Shown: piece by piece, positions 1-8,623 of the stretch | Position numbering within the stretch: the stretch's first letter is position 1 | Layout: each line of letters begins with the position of its first letter | Assembly: GCF_004297405.1 (NCBI RefSeq) | Contig: NZ_SCVC01000042.1 | Coordinates: forward strand, 1-64,000 | DNA: 64,000 nt | Direction: 5' to 3' | Source of the DNA: Reyranella sp. | Lineage (GTDB): Bacteria > Pseudomonadota > Alphaproteobacteria > Reyranellales > Reyranellaceae | Made by a program: the position numbers and the translations under genes | The notes under the pieces: generated by a model | Seen by the model: only the letters and a program-made list of their open reading frames with translations | What the model was told of the DNA's origin: nothing | The model's database searches: none

Positions 1-181
1 GTTTGCCATCGCGCCACTGCTGCGCCATCCAGTCGGCCGTCACGCGCGTCGGCATGGGTTTCAACACCAGCACAAGCCGGCCGGTGCCGCGGCCCTCGCC
101 ATCAACGAGGCTCTCCTGAGAGCTTTGTAGTTCGACCCGCTTCATGGCCTGCCGGATCGCTGCATCTGTAAGACTTGCCAT
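1..181 (-). CDS. Tyrosine-recombinase (phage-type) integrase, N-terminal fragment cut by window edge
   Basis: Reading the minus strand from an ATG at 179-181 gives an open frame to the window edge (60 codons). It begins MASLTDAAIRQAMKR and continues with a DGEGRGTGRLVLVLKP stretch and an ADWMAQQWRDGK stretch. This is the usual start of DUF4102/P4-type tyrosine integrases: an initial 'LTDAAI' helix, then a 'DGxGRGTGRLxL' strand and a 'W...WRDGK' strand. The catalytic Arg/His/Tyr domain would lie left of the window and is not visible. The gene points away from radC, and its start lies about 175 bp from the point where radC is broken. That is the expected position for an integrase at the end of an integrated element. 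The family call rests on N-terminal sequence only. Confidence 0.7.
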   Translation of the reverse strand, partial: MASLTDAAIRQAMKRVELQSSQESLVDGEGRGTGRLVLVLKPMPTRVTADWMAQQWRDGK

Positions 182-340
182 CCTTCTCACCACCCTCACC
201 AAATTGGGGGCGGTAACGAGGGTGCAGGGGTCGGCTACTGGGGGCGGCAGGCCCTCGCATCCCGCGAAAAACCGCTCCCATTTATGACTCTAACCGATCC
301 CAGTGAACAAGGGATAAGTGTCGTGTTTAAGCGGTTTCTA

Positions 341-360
341 GCGTGATTGAGCGTGATCAG
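341..360. repeat. Short direct repeat at the radC/element junction, possible recombination site
   Basis: Two adjacent copies of gcgtgat spaced by 10 bases (gcgtgattga, gcgtgatcag) sit exactly where the radC frame ends. They may be part of an att core or an integrase arm site. The copies are short, so chance is possible. The other end of the element is outside the window and cannot be compared. Confidence 0.3.
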
Positions 361-1175
361 CCGGTTTGAGTAGGGTGGTTGTGGACCAGGATCAGCGCGG
401 CGGCGTTCAGTGCCAGCGCCCGCTTCACAACCTCACGCGGGTAGACCGGCGTGTGGTCGATGGTGCCGCGCTGCTGTACCTCGTCGGCGATCAGCACGTT
501 CTTGGTGTCGAGGAAGAGAATGCGGAACTGCTCGGTTTTCTCGTGCGCGAGCGCGGCATGGCAATAGTCGATGAGCTGCTGCCAGTTGGTGAGGACGGGC
601 ATGTCCTTGACCTTGCGCTCGGCCAGCCGTCGGCCGACCTCGCGCATCGCCTTGAAGTGAACCAGCGTCCTCTGGTCGATCTCGAATTCGCGCAACTGTT
701 CAGGCTCGGCGGCGAAGACGTCGCCCAGCGTGCCGAAGCGCTCCAGCAGGCGCTTGGCCAGTGGCTTGGTGTCGATCCGTTCGATTGAATAGAAGAGCAA
801 CAGCTCCAGCAGCTCATAGTCGGCCAGCGGTTCGGCGCCGGCTTTAAGCACACGTTCGCGCACCCGGCCGCGATGGCCGTGATAGTGCGGCTTGGGTGCA
901 TCTGCATCGCCGCTGTTGTGGCCGGTCGCGGCAGGCGCGGCGTCGATGGCTGCCACCAGTTTTTCGGTCGGATCCTCGCCAGCGAAGTCCCAGCATTGGT
1001 CGAGCCGGTTCCACGTGCCGCCGATGTCGCGCAACACTTGGCGATGAGCCAGAGTATTGCCGCTGACTCGCCAGAGATTTTCCGATGTCTGGAGACGAAG
1101 GCCCGCGGCCAAGAGCGCCACAACCGCCTTGTCGTCCGCTGCAGGTTCGAGTGCCTGGCGTTTTGCCTTCCCCAT
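357..1175 (-). pseudogene. radC: RadC-family JAMM protein, C-terminus truncated at an element junction
   Basis: A 272-residue product. Residues about 97-272 match the RadC/UPF0758 family: a helix-hairpin-helix region (ADYELLELLLFYSIERIDTK), then the MPN/JAMM domain reaching the metal motif LVHNHP. In intact RadC proteins the JAMM motif continues as HNHPSGDPxPSxxD with about 40 more residues. Here it reads HNHPTQTG and stops, so the distal Ser and Asp metal-site residues and the last helices are missing. The break coincides with the end of the neighbouring integrase region. Residues 1-90 form an N-terminal extension with a GGTWNRLDQCWDF motif, unusual for RadC. The protein could still be made, but a metal-dependent activity is unlikely. 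I treat it as a disrupted gene. Confidence 0.75.
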
Positions 1176-1258
1176 GGCGTTACGGTCCTACGCAACCGCG
1201 GCAGAAAGGCGGCAAGAACTGGCTGAAGCCGAGACGGTGCACCTGTTAGGATCGGCCG

Positions 1259-2671
1259 ATGTCAGGAACGACCTTTACCGAGATCGACGCCGCCTGCGCG
1301 GCCTTTGCGAAACAGGAACAGATCCCCGGCCTCGTCGCTGGGATTGTCCAGGATGGCCGGCTTGTCCATGTGACGACAGTCGGCCTGGCGGATATCGAGG
1401 CGTCCCGGCCGGTCGGTCCGGCCACGGCATTCCGCATCGCCTCGATGACCAAGAACATGACGGCGCTTGCCATCCTCTCCCTGCGCGATCAGGGCCGTCT
1501 CGTCCTCGATGCGCCGCTGGCGGAGTATGTACCGCAGTTCGCCGCAGTGCCGCCTGCGACCCGCGACAGCCGGCCGGTGAGTCTGCGCGATCTCCTGAGC
1601 CACGTTGCCGGCTTCGTCACCGACGATCCCTGGGGCGACCGTGTGCTCGGCATGACGCCTGTAGAGCTGGATACGCTGATGGCGAGGAGCCGGCTGTTCG
1701 CCCGCCCACCTGGCCTTGCGTTCGAGTACAGCAATCTGGGCTACGCCTTGTTGGGGCGCGTGCTGACCAACGTCAGCGGAGAGCCCTATCAGGCCTTCAT
1801 CCGGCGGACGTTCCTAGAACCGCTCGGCATGGTGCGCACCACCTTCGATGCTATCGACGCCAGCAATGGCGACTTCGCCTGGGGCTATCGTCTGGACGAG
1901 GGCCAGTGGTCACGCGAGCGGATCGAACCCGATGGCGAAGTGGGTGCGATGGGCGGACTGGCAACCACCGTGCCCGACTATGCCCGCTACGTCGCCTTCC
2001 TCCTCAGTGCCTGGCCGGCGCGCGACGATCCCGAGGCAGGTCCGGTCCGGCGATCTACCGTTCGCGAGATGGGCCTCTGGCATGCGCCGCCGCTCCCGCC
2101 CGATTCCGCCGCCGACGGACGTCCGCCGGCGCCGAGCGCCTATGGATATGGTCTCGTCCATTCTACGGACGGCTTGCTCGGTTCACGGCTGCATCATGCC
2201 GGTGGCCTGCCCGGTTATGGCTCGCACGTGCTCATGCTTCCGCAGCGGGGATGGGGTGTCTTTGCGTTCGGCAATCGCACCTATGCGCCTATGTCGCGCC
2301 TCACACTCCGCGTCGCGGAGATGCTGCATGCCGCCGCGCCCCGGCAGGAGCCCGCGAAGCCGTCACCGGCTCTTGCCCGAGCCGTGCAGGCGGTCGTGGC
2401 TGCCTACGGAGTCGGACGTATCGAGGAGGCCGAGCCAGTCTTCGCCGTGAACCTGCTGCTCGACATGCCGGCGCGTTTTCGCAATGCCGAGCTTGCTGCC
2501 TTGAAGCAGCGGCTCGGCGACGGTCATCTGGAAGGGATTGAGCCCATCCACGCGCTGGCGGGTCGTTTCACGATGGCCTGCCTGCGCGGTCGCTTGCGCG
2601 GAACAGTCACGCTCTCCCCTGACGCAGAGTCCGGAATCCAGAAGCTCAGCCTGGCGGCCGAGGAGATCTGA
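1259..2671 (+). CDS. Serine hydrolase of the beta-lactamase/penicillin-binding-protein (class C) family
   Basis: A 470-residue protein with the class C serine hydrolase motifs in order: S62-M-T-K65 (nucleophile and general base), Y157-S-N159, and H313-A-G in place of the KTG box. The substitution is typical of the esterase/peptidase branch (EstB, D-aminopeptidase-like) rather than true AmpC beta-lactamases. The lactamase fold fills residues 1-345. The remaining roughly 120 residues resemble the variable C-terminal beta domain of this family. No signal peptide is visible, so a cytoplasmic location is likely. The gene is divergent from the broken radC and convergent with map, leaving 3 bp between stop codons. 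The substrate cannot be deduced. Confidence 0.85.
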   Translation: MSGTTFTEIDAACAAFAKQEQIPGLVAGIVQDGRLVHVTTVGLADIEASRPVGPATAFRIASMTKNMTALAILSLRDQGRLVLDAPLAEYVPQFAAVPPATRDSRPVSLRDLLSHVAGFVTDDPWGDRVLGMTPVELDTLMARSRLFARPPGLAFEYSNLGYALLGRVLTNVSGEPYQAFIRRTFLEPLGMVRTTFDAIDASNGDFAWGYRLDEGQWSRERIEPDGEVGAMGGLATTVPDYARYVAFLLSAWPARDDPEAGPVRRSTVREMGLWHAPPLPPDSAADGRPPAPSAYGYGLVHSTDGLLGSRLHHAGGLPGYGSHVLMLPQRGWGVFAFGNRTYAPMSRLTLRVAEMLHAAAPRQEPAKPSPALARAVQAVVAAYGVGRIEEAEPVFAVNLLLDMPARFRNAELAALKQRLGDGHLEGIEPIHALAGRFTMACLRGRLRGTVTLSPDAESGIQKLSLAAEEI

Positions 2672-2674
2672 TGC

Positions 2675-2693
2675 TCAGGCCGTCACGGCCTGA
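2675..2693. terminator. Short GC-rich hairpin between convergent genes
   Basis: A perfect 8-bp stem (TCAGGCCG / CGGCCTGA) with a 3-nt loop covers the last codons of map, directly after the stop of the serine hydrolase. There is no clear T-run, so it may only be an incomplete bidirectional terminator. Confidence 0.3.
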
Positions 2694-3556
2694 CGATCTT
2701 CCGCAGGCTTGGCCTGGCCGAGATCGTAGGGCGGCTTGGCGAGGCCCATTGGCGAGAGGGTGAAGAACTCGACGCCTGTCTCGGTAATTCCCACGGAATG
2801 CTCGAACTGCGCCGAGAGCTGCTTGTCGCGCGTTACCGCCGTCCAGCCGTCGCTCAGGATCTTCACCTGCCAGGTGCCGGCGTTCACCATCGGCTCGACG
2901 GTGAAGAACATGCCGGGCTTCAGCACGGGGCCGCTGCCCTTCTTGCCATAATGCAGGATGTTCGGCGCATCGTGGAAGATGCGGCCGAGCCCGTGACCCG
3001 AGAAATCGCGCACCACGGAGAAGCGCTGCGCCTCGACATAGCTCTGGATGGCGAAGCCGATGTCGCCGACATGGGCGCCCGGCTTGGCCACGGCGATGCC
3101 GCGCATCATGGCTTCGTAGGTAACGTCGCACAGGCGCTTGGCCTTCACGCTGACGTCGCCGGAATAGAACATGCGGCTGGTGTCGCCGTACCAACCGTCG
3201 AGGATGACCGTGACGTCGATGTTGACGATGTCGCCGTTCTGCAGCCGCTTGTCCGACGGAATGCCGTGGCAGACCACATGGTTGATCGAGGTGCAGATCG
3301 ACTTGGGAAAGCCGCGATAGTTCAGCGGGGCAGGGATCGCCTTATGGTCGAGAATGTAGTCGTGACAGAGCTTGTTGAGCTCGTCCGTCGAGACGCCCGG
3401 CTGGACGTGCGGCGTGATGAAATCGAGGGTCTCGGCGGCCAGGCGGCCAGCACGGCGCATGCCTTCGAACCCTTCCGGGCCATGCAGCTTGATGGTGCGC
3501 TCGTCGCGACGCCAATAATCGTCGCTGTCGTCGACGAACTCTCGGGAATTGGTCAT
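2675..3556 (-). CDS. map: Methionine aminopeptidase type I
   Basis: Removes the N-terminal methionine from nascent proteins. The 293-residue sequence carries all five metal ligands of the pita-bread fold in order: D114 (VNIDVT), D125 (GDTSR), H188 (SGHGLGR), E221 (TVEPMV) and E252 (FEHSVG), plus H97 (VVCHGIP), which contacts the substrate. The N-terminal extension of about 25 residues lacks the SH3/zinc-finger motifs of eukaryotic type Ib enzymes. It is divergent from the CinA-type gene. It ends 3 bp from the stop of the convergent serine hydrolase. Confidence 0.95.
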   Translation of the reverse strand: MTNSREFVDDSDDYWRRDERTIKLHGPEGFEGMRRAGRLAAETLDFITPHVQPGVSTDELNKLCHDYILDHKAIPAPLNYRGFPKSICTSINHVVCHGIPSDKRLQNGDIVNIDVTVILDGWYGDTSRMFYSGDVSVKAKRLCDVTYEAMMRGIAVAKPGAHVGDIGFAIQSYVEAQRFSVVRDFSGHGLGRIFHDAPNILHYGKKGSGPVLKPGMFFTVEPMVNAGTWQVKILSDGWTAVTRDKQLSAQFEHSVGITETGVEFFTLSPMGLAKPPYDLGQAKPAEDRQAVTA

Positions 3557-3669
3557 AGGCCTTATTTGGCATGCGATACGGGCAGTAACAAGACCGTGGC
3601 GGCAGCTTGGCCCGACCTGCTGTGTCCGCTAATCTACTGAAACCACGGGGAAAATTGTGCGAGTCCAGA

Positions 3670-4431
3670 ATGTCCGAGCCGGCAAAAGTCGTCACCGCCT
3701 GTATCCTCGTGATCGGTAACGAGATCCTGAGCGGCAGGACCCGCGATTCCAACATCCAGTATCTCGCCACGGAACTCGGCGCACTCGGCGTGCGGGTCAT
3801 GGAATGCCGCATCATTCCCGACGTCGAGGATACCGTCGTCGCCACGGTGAACGAGGTGCGGCGGAAGTTCGACTACGTCTTCACCACCGGCGGCATCGGC
3901 CCGACCCATGACGACATCACGGCGGACTGCATCGCCAAGGCCTTCGGGGTAGGCATTTCCGAACATCCCGAGGCGGTCGCGCGCATGACGCGCCACTATG
4001 GCGACCCAGCGCTGTTCACGCCGGCGCGGCGGCGCATGGCCCGCGTCCCTCATGGCGGCGTGCTGGTCGACAATCCGGTGTCGGTGGCGCCAGGGTTCCA
4101 GATGGAAAACGTCTTTACTTTCGCCGGCATTCCCAAGGTTGCCGAGGCGATGTTCCAGTCGATGAAGCACCGGCTGGTCGGTGGCACGCCGGTTCTGTCG
4201 CGGACCGTGCGCACCAACCTGCCCGAAGGCATCATCGCCGAGCCGCTGGGAGTGTTGCAGAAGCGTTTCGAGGATCTCGACATCGGGTCCTATCCGGCTT
4301 TTCGCAACGGCAAGCCCAGCGTCTCGCTTGTATTGCGTGGCACGGATGATGCAAGGCTGGTCGCCGCGTCTCTCGAGCTGATGGACACCATCCGCAAGAT
4401 GAATGGAGAGGCGGAGGAGTTCGTTCAGTAG
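3670..4431 (+). CDS. CinA N-terminal-type molybdopterin-binding (MoCF) domain protein
   Basis: A 253-residue protein that opens with TACILVIGNEILSGRTRDSN and has the MoaB/MogA-like motif FTTGGIGPTHDD. These features define the CinA N-terminal domain. The C-terminal nicotinamide-nucleotide amidase (PncC) domain of full CinA (about 400 aa) is absent, so this is the short stand-alone form common in alphaproteobacteria. Its function is unsettled: ADP-ribose pyrophosphatase activity has been reported for CinA homologues, but nothing here fixes it. I chose the ATG at 3670 because the homologous region starts there. An in-frame ATG at 3607 would only add unconserved residues. The next gene starts 4 bp after the stop. 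Confidence 0.85.
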   Translation: MSEPAKVVTACILVIGNEILSGRTRDSNIQYLATELGALGVRVMECRIIPDVEDTVVATVNEVRRKFDYVFTTGGIGPTHDDITADCIAKAFGVGISEHPEAVARMTRHYGDPALFTPARRRMARVPHGGVLVDNPVSVAPGFQMENVFTFAGIPKVAEAMFQSMKHRLVGGTPVLSRTVRTNLPEGIIAEPLGVLQKRFEDLDIGSYPAFRNGKPSVSLVLRGTDDARLVAASLELMDTIRKMNGEAEEFVQ

Positions 4432-4435
4432 TCCG

Positions 4436-5539
4436 ATGACCGAAGAGCCCGCAGACAAATCCTCCAAGGGGTTGGGCGGGCTTTCACCGGCCCTGCAATG
4501 GGTGCTGCTTGTCGCGATCTCGGCCGGCATCGCAGCGCTGCTGCTCTGGTTGCATGCACCCGCGCCGCTCATGCTGGGGCCGCTGATCGCTGGCATCATC
4601 GTCGCTTCGAACGGCGGCAAACCCCGAATGCCCCTGTCGGCCTTTGTCTTCGCCCAGGGAGTCGTCGGCTGCATGATCGCGCGCATGGTGCCGCTGTCGA
4701 TCGTGGGCGACATCCTGGCTCACTGGCAGCTCTTCACCGTCGGTGTCCTGGCGGTCATCGGAGCGAGCACCTTGCTGGGCTGGATCATGACCCGCCTGCA
4801 GATGCTGCCCGGCACGACCGCGCTCTGGGGTATCAGCCCGGGAGCGGCCTCGGTCATGACCATCATGTCCGAATCCTACGGCGCGGACGTACGGCTGGTC
4901 GCCTTCATGCAATATCTGCGCGTCGTCATGGTGGCGGGCGTTGCCGCCCTGGTGGCCAAGATGTTCGGTGTCACGGCGCCCCATGGTGGCGACGCGATCG
5001 CCTGGTTTCCCGATGCGAACTGGTTGTCGTTCGGCGAGACGCTGGTTGTCGCCATCGTGGGCCCCCTCATTGCCCGTGTGCTGCGGATCCCAGCAGGCGC
5101 CATGCTGGTGCCGTTGGTCATCTGCATCGTGCTGGCGCATGTCGGCTTGATGACGGTCGAGCTGCCGCCGTGGGCGCTGGCGGTGAGCTTTGCCTTCATC
5201 GGCTGGAATATCGGCCTCAGGTTCACGCGGCCGTTGCTGCTCTACGTTGCGCGCATGCTGCCACGGGTCGCGGCGTGCGCTGCCGTGCTGATCGCGCTCT
5301 GTGGCGTCGTCGCCTGGCTGATGGTCGTCACCATTGGCGTCGATCCGCTGACCGCCTATCTCGCGACCAGCCCCGGCGGCGTCGATTCGATTGCCATCAT
5401 CGCCGCTTCGACCAACTGCGACGTGTCCTTCGTCATGGCGATGCAGACGGTCCGTCTTCTCGCCGTGCTGTTCCTGGCGCCAGTGTTGACCAAATTCATT
5501 GCCGAGCGTGTAAGCTATCCTGATGACCGCCATCCATGA
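4436..5539 (+). CDS. AbrB-family integral membrane protein (putative transporter or regulator of ammonia monooxygenase type)
   Basis: A 367-residue hydrophobic protein with about ten membrane segments in two similar halves. It is rich in Gly/Ala and contains the ISPGAASVMTIMSESYGAD and TSPGGVDSIAIIAASTNCDV motifs (SPGG-like repeats) typical of Pfam AbrB membrane proteins. Those proteins are often misnamed ammonia monooxygenases. The two internal SPGA/SPGG repeats suggest an inverted-repeat transporter fold. The ATG at 4436, 4 bp after the upstream stop, fits translational coupling better than the ATG at 4403 inside the previous gene. The 3' end overlaps the amidase start by 17 bp, so the four genes 3670-7603 look like one operon. 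The substrate is unknown. Confidence 0.8.
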   Translation: MTEEPADKSSKGLGGLSPALQWVLLVAISAGIAALLLWLHAPAPLMLGPLIAGIIVASNGGKPRMPLSAFVFAQGVVGCMIARMVPLSIVGDILAHWQLFTVGVLAVIGASTLLGWIMTRLQMLPGTTALWGISPGAASVMTIMSESYGADVRLVAFMQYLRVVMVAGVAALVAKMFGVTAPHGGDAIAWFPDANWLSFGETLVVAIVGPLIARVLRIPAGAMLVPLVICIVLAHVGLMTVELPPWALAVSFAFIGWNIGLRFTRPLLLYVARMLPRVAACAAVLIALCGVVAWLMVVTIGVDPLTAYLATSPGGVDSIAIIAASTNCDVSFVMAMQTVRLLAVLFLAPVLTKFIAERVSYPDDRHP

Positions 5540-6911
5540 CATGACCGCCGGCGAGCTGCTCGCCGCCTACAAATCGAAGAAGCTGTCGCCGGTCGAAGTG
5601 ACCGACGCCGTGATCGCCCACATCGAAGCCTGGGAACCGAAGCTGAAAGCGCTCTATGCGCCAGACTTCGGCGCGGCACGCAAGGCCGCCAAGGAAGCCG
5701 AGAAGCGCTGGCAGGCCGGCAAGCCGCAGGGATCGCTCGATGGCGTGCCGATCACCATCAAGGAGAATATCGCGACCAAGGGCGTGCCGGTGCCGCTCGG
5801 AACGGCCGCGACCGAACTCGTGCCGGCTGCGGCGGACGCGCCGGCATCGGCAAGGGTGCGCGAGGCGGGCGCGATCGTCCTCGCCAAGACCACGATGCCC
5901 GACTACGGCATGCTGTCCTCGGGGCGCAGCTCGTTTCATGCGCTGACGCGCAATCCCTGGAATCTTGCCTGGAACCCTGGCGGTTCCAGCTCTGGGGCGG
6001 GGGCCGCGGCGGCGGCAGGTTACGGGCCGCTGCATCTTGGAACGGACATCGGTGGCTCGGTGCGCCTGCCAGCCTCCTGGAACGGCATCTTCACCTTGAA
6101 GCCCAGCCTCGGCCGCATCCCGGTCGATCCGCCATTCTTCGGCCGCGCCATCGGCCCGATGACACGCACGGTCGCGGATTCGGCTCTGCTGATGGCCGAA
6201 CTCTCCAAGCCCGACTCGCGCGACCATATGAGCCTGCCGCCGGCGACCATCGACTGGAGCGCAGGGCCGCGCGATCCCAAGGGCCTCAAGATCGGCCTGC
6301 ATCTCGATGCGGGTTCCGGGTTGCCGGTCGATGCCGAGACCAAGGCGGCAATCGAGGCGGCGGCCAAGCTGTTCGCTGACGCCGGGGCTCATATCGAGCC
6401 GGTGGCGCCGTTCCTCTCGCCCGACATGCTGCATCTGCAGGACCTCTTCTGGCGGGTTCGGAGCTGGGTCGATTTCTCGGCGTTGAGCCATGAACGGCAG
6501 GCCAAGGTTCTGCCCTTCATTGCCGATTGGTGTCGCGGTGGCGCGGACGTCTCGGGCTCCATGGTGATCCGCGGCGTCAACAACTACATGGCGATCCGTG
6601 CCGCTGCGACGCGCGCGACGCAGCCCTTCGACTTCGTGCTGTCGCCGGTCTCGCCCGTGCCGACCTACCGGGCGGAATGGGAGACGCCGACCAACGACGT
6701 CAACCGGCCGCTGGAGCACATCTCCTTCACCATGCCCTACAATATGAGCGAACAGCCGGCGGCTTCGATCAACTGTGCGTACACGAAGGAAGGCAAGCCG
6801 ATCGGCCTGCAGATCGCCGGCCATCGCTTCGACGATCTCGGCGTGATGCAGCTCTCGCGCTGGTTCGAGGCCGCGCGTGGCCCACAGAAGAGGTGGCCGG
6901 AGCCGAAGTAA
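5523..6911 (+). CDS. Amidase (amidase-signature family)
   Basis: A 462-residue amidase-signature hydrolase that cleaves C-N amide bonds. The Ser-cisSer-Lys triad is visible: K80 in TIKEN, S155 in NPGGSSSGAG and S179 in DIGGSVR. The spacing S155-S179 (24) equals that of characterised members. It lacks GatA-specific context (no gatB or gatC nearby), so it is probably a catabolic amidase. The start overlaps the AbrB-like gene by 17 bp. The Asp/Glu-type racemase begins 5 bp downstream, so the pair may degrade an amide or hydantoin-like compound. That link is inferred from adjacency only. Confidence 0.9.
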   Translation: MTAIHDMTAGELLAAYKSKKLSPVEVTDAVIAHIEAWEPKLKALYAPDFGAARKAAKEAEKRWQAGKPQGSLDGVPITIKENIATKGVPVPLGTAATELVPAAADAPASARVREAGAIVLAKTTMPDYGMLSSGRSSFHALTRNPWNLAWNPGGSSSGAGAAAAAGYGPLHLGTDIGGSVRLPASWNGIFTLKPSLGRIPVDPPFFGRAIGPMTRTVADSALLMAELSKPDSRDHMSLPPATIDWSAGPRDPKGLKIGLHLDAGSGLPVDAETKAAIEAAAKLFADAGAHIEPVAPFLSPDMLHLQDLFWRVRSWVDFSALSHERQAKVLPFIADWCRGGADVSGSMVIRGVNNYMAIRAAATRATQPFDFVLSPVSPVPTYRAEWETPTNDVNRPLEHISFTMPYNMSEQPAASINCAYTKEGKPIGLQIAGHRFDDLGVMQLSRWFEAARGPQKRWPEPK

Positions 6912-6916
6912 CGGCC

Positions 6917-7603
6917 ATGAAGGCGCCCCTCGGCATCCTGATGCTCGACACGCGCTTTCCGCGCATCGTCGGCGACATCGGCAATGCCGCCTCGTTCGAC
7001 TATCCGGTGATCTTCCGGCGCATGGAGGGTATCGGCTCATCGGATGCGGTGACGACCCATCCCGATCGGCCGCGTGTACTCGCGGCCTTGCGAGCCAATG
7101 CCGAAGCGCTGGCGGCCGAAGGGGCAGTGGGCATTTCAACAAGCTGTGGCTTCCTGGCGCTCTATCAGGATGAGCTGACCGCCGTGTCACCGGTGCCTGT
7201 AGCGACGTCGGCGCTGCTTCTCATCAAGCAGCTCGAGGGAAAGCGGGTAGGCGTCATTACGGCGTCGGCGAAGAACCTGACGCCGGCGCATTTCGAGGCG
7301 GTGGGTGCACCGGGCGACACACCCTTCGTCGGTCTGCCGGAGGACAGTTCCTTCGCCGACACGTTCCTGCGCAACGGACTTGCGCTCGATCGGCAACAGG
7401 TCGAGCGCGAGGCGGTCGCCGCCGGTCGCGCGCTGGTGGCCCGACATCCCGAGATCGATACGGTGGTGCTCGAATGCACCAATCTGCCGCCCTACAAGGG
7501 GGCTCTCAAAGCGGCCCTTGGCTTGTCGGTTTACGACGTGCTCGACCTGTTGAATGGCTTCTATGCCAAGCTTAGCCGTCAGGAAGGCAGCAAGCGGCGA
7601 TAG
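6917..7603 (+). CDS. Aspartate/glutamate/hydantoin racemase-like protein
   Basis: A 228-residue protein with the paired catalytic-cysteine arrangement of the Asp/Glu racemase superfamily: C77 in GISTSCGF and C187 in VVLECTNLPPY. The N-terminal strand GILMLDTRFPR and the segment KRVGVITASAKNLTP also fit this fold. Maleate isomerase and arylmalonate decarboxylase are alternatives from the same fold, but having two Cys favours racemase-type chemistry. The ATG at 6917 lies 5 bp after the amidase stop. The 3' end overlaps the convergent BASS-like transporter gene by 25 bp. Confidence 0.75.
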   Translation: MKAPLGILMLDTRFPRIVGDIGNAASFDYPVIFRRMEGIGSSDAVTTHPDRPRVLAALRANAEALAAEGAVGISTSCGFLALYQDELTAVSPVPVATSALLLIKQLEGKRVGVITASAKNLTPAHFEAVGAPGDTPFVGLPEDSSFADTFLRNGLALDRQQVEREAVAAGRALVARHPEIDTVVLECTNLPPYKGALKAALGLSVYDVLDLLNGFYAKLSRQEGSKRR

Positions 7604-8514
7604 AGCGGCTGCAGAAGCGTCGGGATCAGGTAGATCGGAAACTGCACGGCGGCGATGAACAGGAAGATGTCGGGATCGGCCGTGACCGGCAAGACCGCCA
7701 TCAGCAGGGCGTTGTGGCGGCCACCTGAACAGTAGCCGGCGGTGAGGGCGATGCGCCGGTCGAGAATTGGCAGCAGGCCGACCGCCATGACGAGATTGCA
7801 CAGGAGCATGCCGGCGAAGGCGCCGGCGATGAAGCCGCCGAGCTTCATAGGCTCGGCCAGGGCCCGGGCCACAACGCCGTCCATCAGGGGAATGGCAAAG
7901 ATCATCAGCACCGCCACCGACAGGCCGTCGAGCGCAGGACCGGCCTCGGTGACTTTGGTGCCGAGGAAACGACGTATGACGATCGCGCCGATGAGCGCCA
8001 GCGCCACGATCAGCCCGAGCCTCAGGCTGAGGTCGAGAAGGCCGATCTTGAGATCGAGCCCCAGCAGCCAGAGGGCGAGCGGCGGCAGGGTGAAGGGTAC
8101 GAGGAAGTTGGTGAACAGCGAGATCAGCAGCGCCAGCGACGAATCGAGCCTGAGGAAGGTCGCCGTCGTGGCGGCCGAGATGATGCCCGGAGCCATGGCG
8201 CTGAGGCAGAGGGCGGCCACCAGACCTGGCCACAGGCCGAGGCCCTGCCAGATCGGCCAGACGACCAGCGGAACCGCAATGAGATTAAGAAGCGACAGTG
8301 CGATGGCCAGGCCGGGACGGCGCAGCAAGGCGCTGAGCCGATTCCAGTCGACCCGCGCCAGGGCCAGCATCAACAGCGTGACGGCGAGCGGCATCAGAAG
8401 CGGGCGGGTCGCGGCGGCGAAATCCTGGAACAGGAGCCCGAGAAGCAGGGAGAAGGGCAGCAGAGTGGTGGCGCGCCTCCCCATGTGCTGCAAGACGAGA
8501 ACGACAGGATTCAT
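7579..8514 (-). CDS. Bile acid:sodium symporter (BASS)-like membrane transporter
   Basis: A 311-residue protein of about nine to ten hydrophobic helices (for example PLAVTLLMLALARV, LIVALALIGAIVI, AVLMIFAIPLM). It has the GYCSGGRHNALLMAVL segment near the position of the conserved cross-over helix of BASS/ArsB-like carriers. The length fits the family. The substrate is unknown. It is transcribed toward the racemase gene, and the two coding regions overlap by 25 bp at their 3' ends. Confidence 0.65.
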   Translation of the reverse strand: MNPVVLVLQHMGRRATTLLPFSLLLGLLFQDFAAATRPLLMPLAVTLLMLALARVDWNRLSALLRRPGLAIALSLLNLIAVPLVVWPIWQGLGLWPGLVAALCLSAMAPGIISAATTATFLRLDSSLALLISLFTNFLVPFTLPPLALWLLGLDLKIGLLDLSLRLGLIVALALIGAIVIRRFLGTKVTEAGPALDGLSVAVLMIFAIPLMDGVVARALAEPMKLGGFIAGAFAGMLLCNLVMAVGLLPILDRRIALTAGYCSGGRHNALLMAVLPVTADPDIFLFIAAVQFPIYLIPTLLQPLYRRLLPS

Positions 8515-8623
8515 TGCGCCGACCCTAGCACAGGCCGATCGCCGCTACTTTTTGCATTGGCGCAGGCCCAGCATCCCGGATACGCATCCGTCGGTCGTAC
8601 GCGTGTCGGGGAGGCGTGTGGGA

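Noticed and set aside
1259..2671. Class C beta-lactamase resistance gene
   Set aside because: It has HAG instead of KTG and no signal peptide, so an esterase/peptidase-type serine hydrolase is more likely.
4436..5539. Ammonia monooxygenase
   Set aside because: The AbrB membrane family is often given this name, but it lacks Amo subunit features. The context has no nitrification genes.
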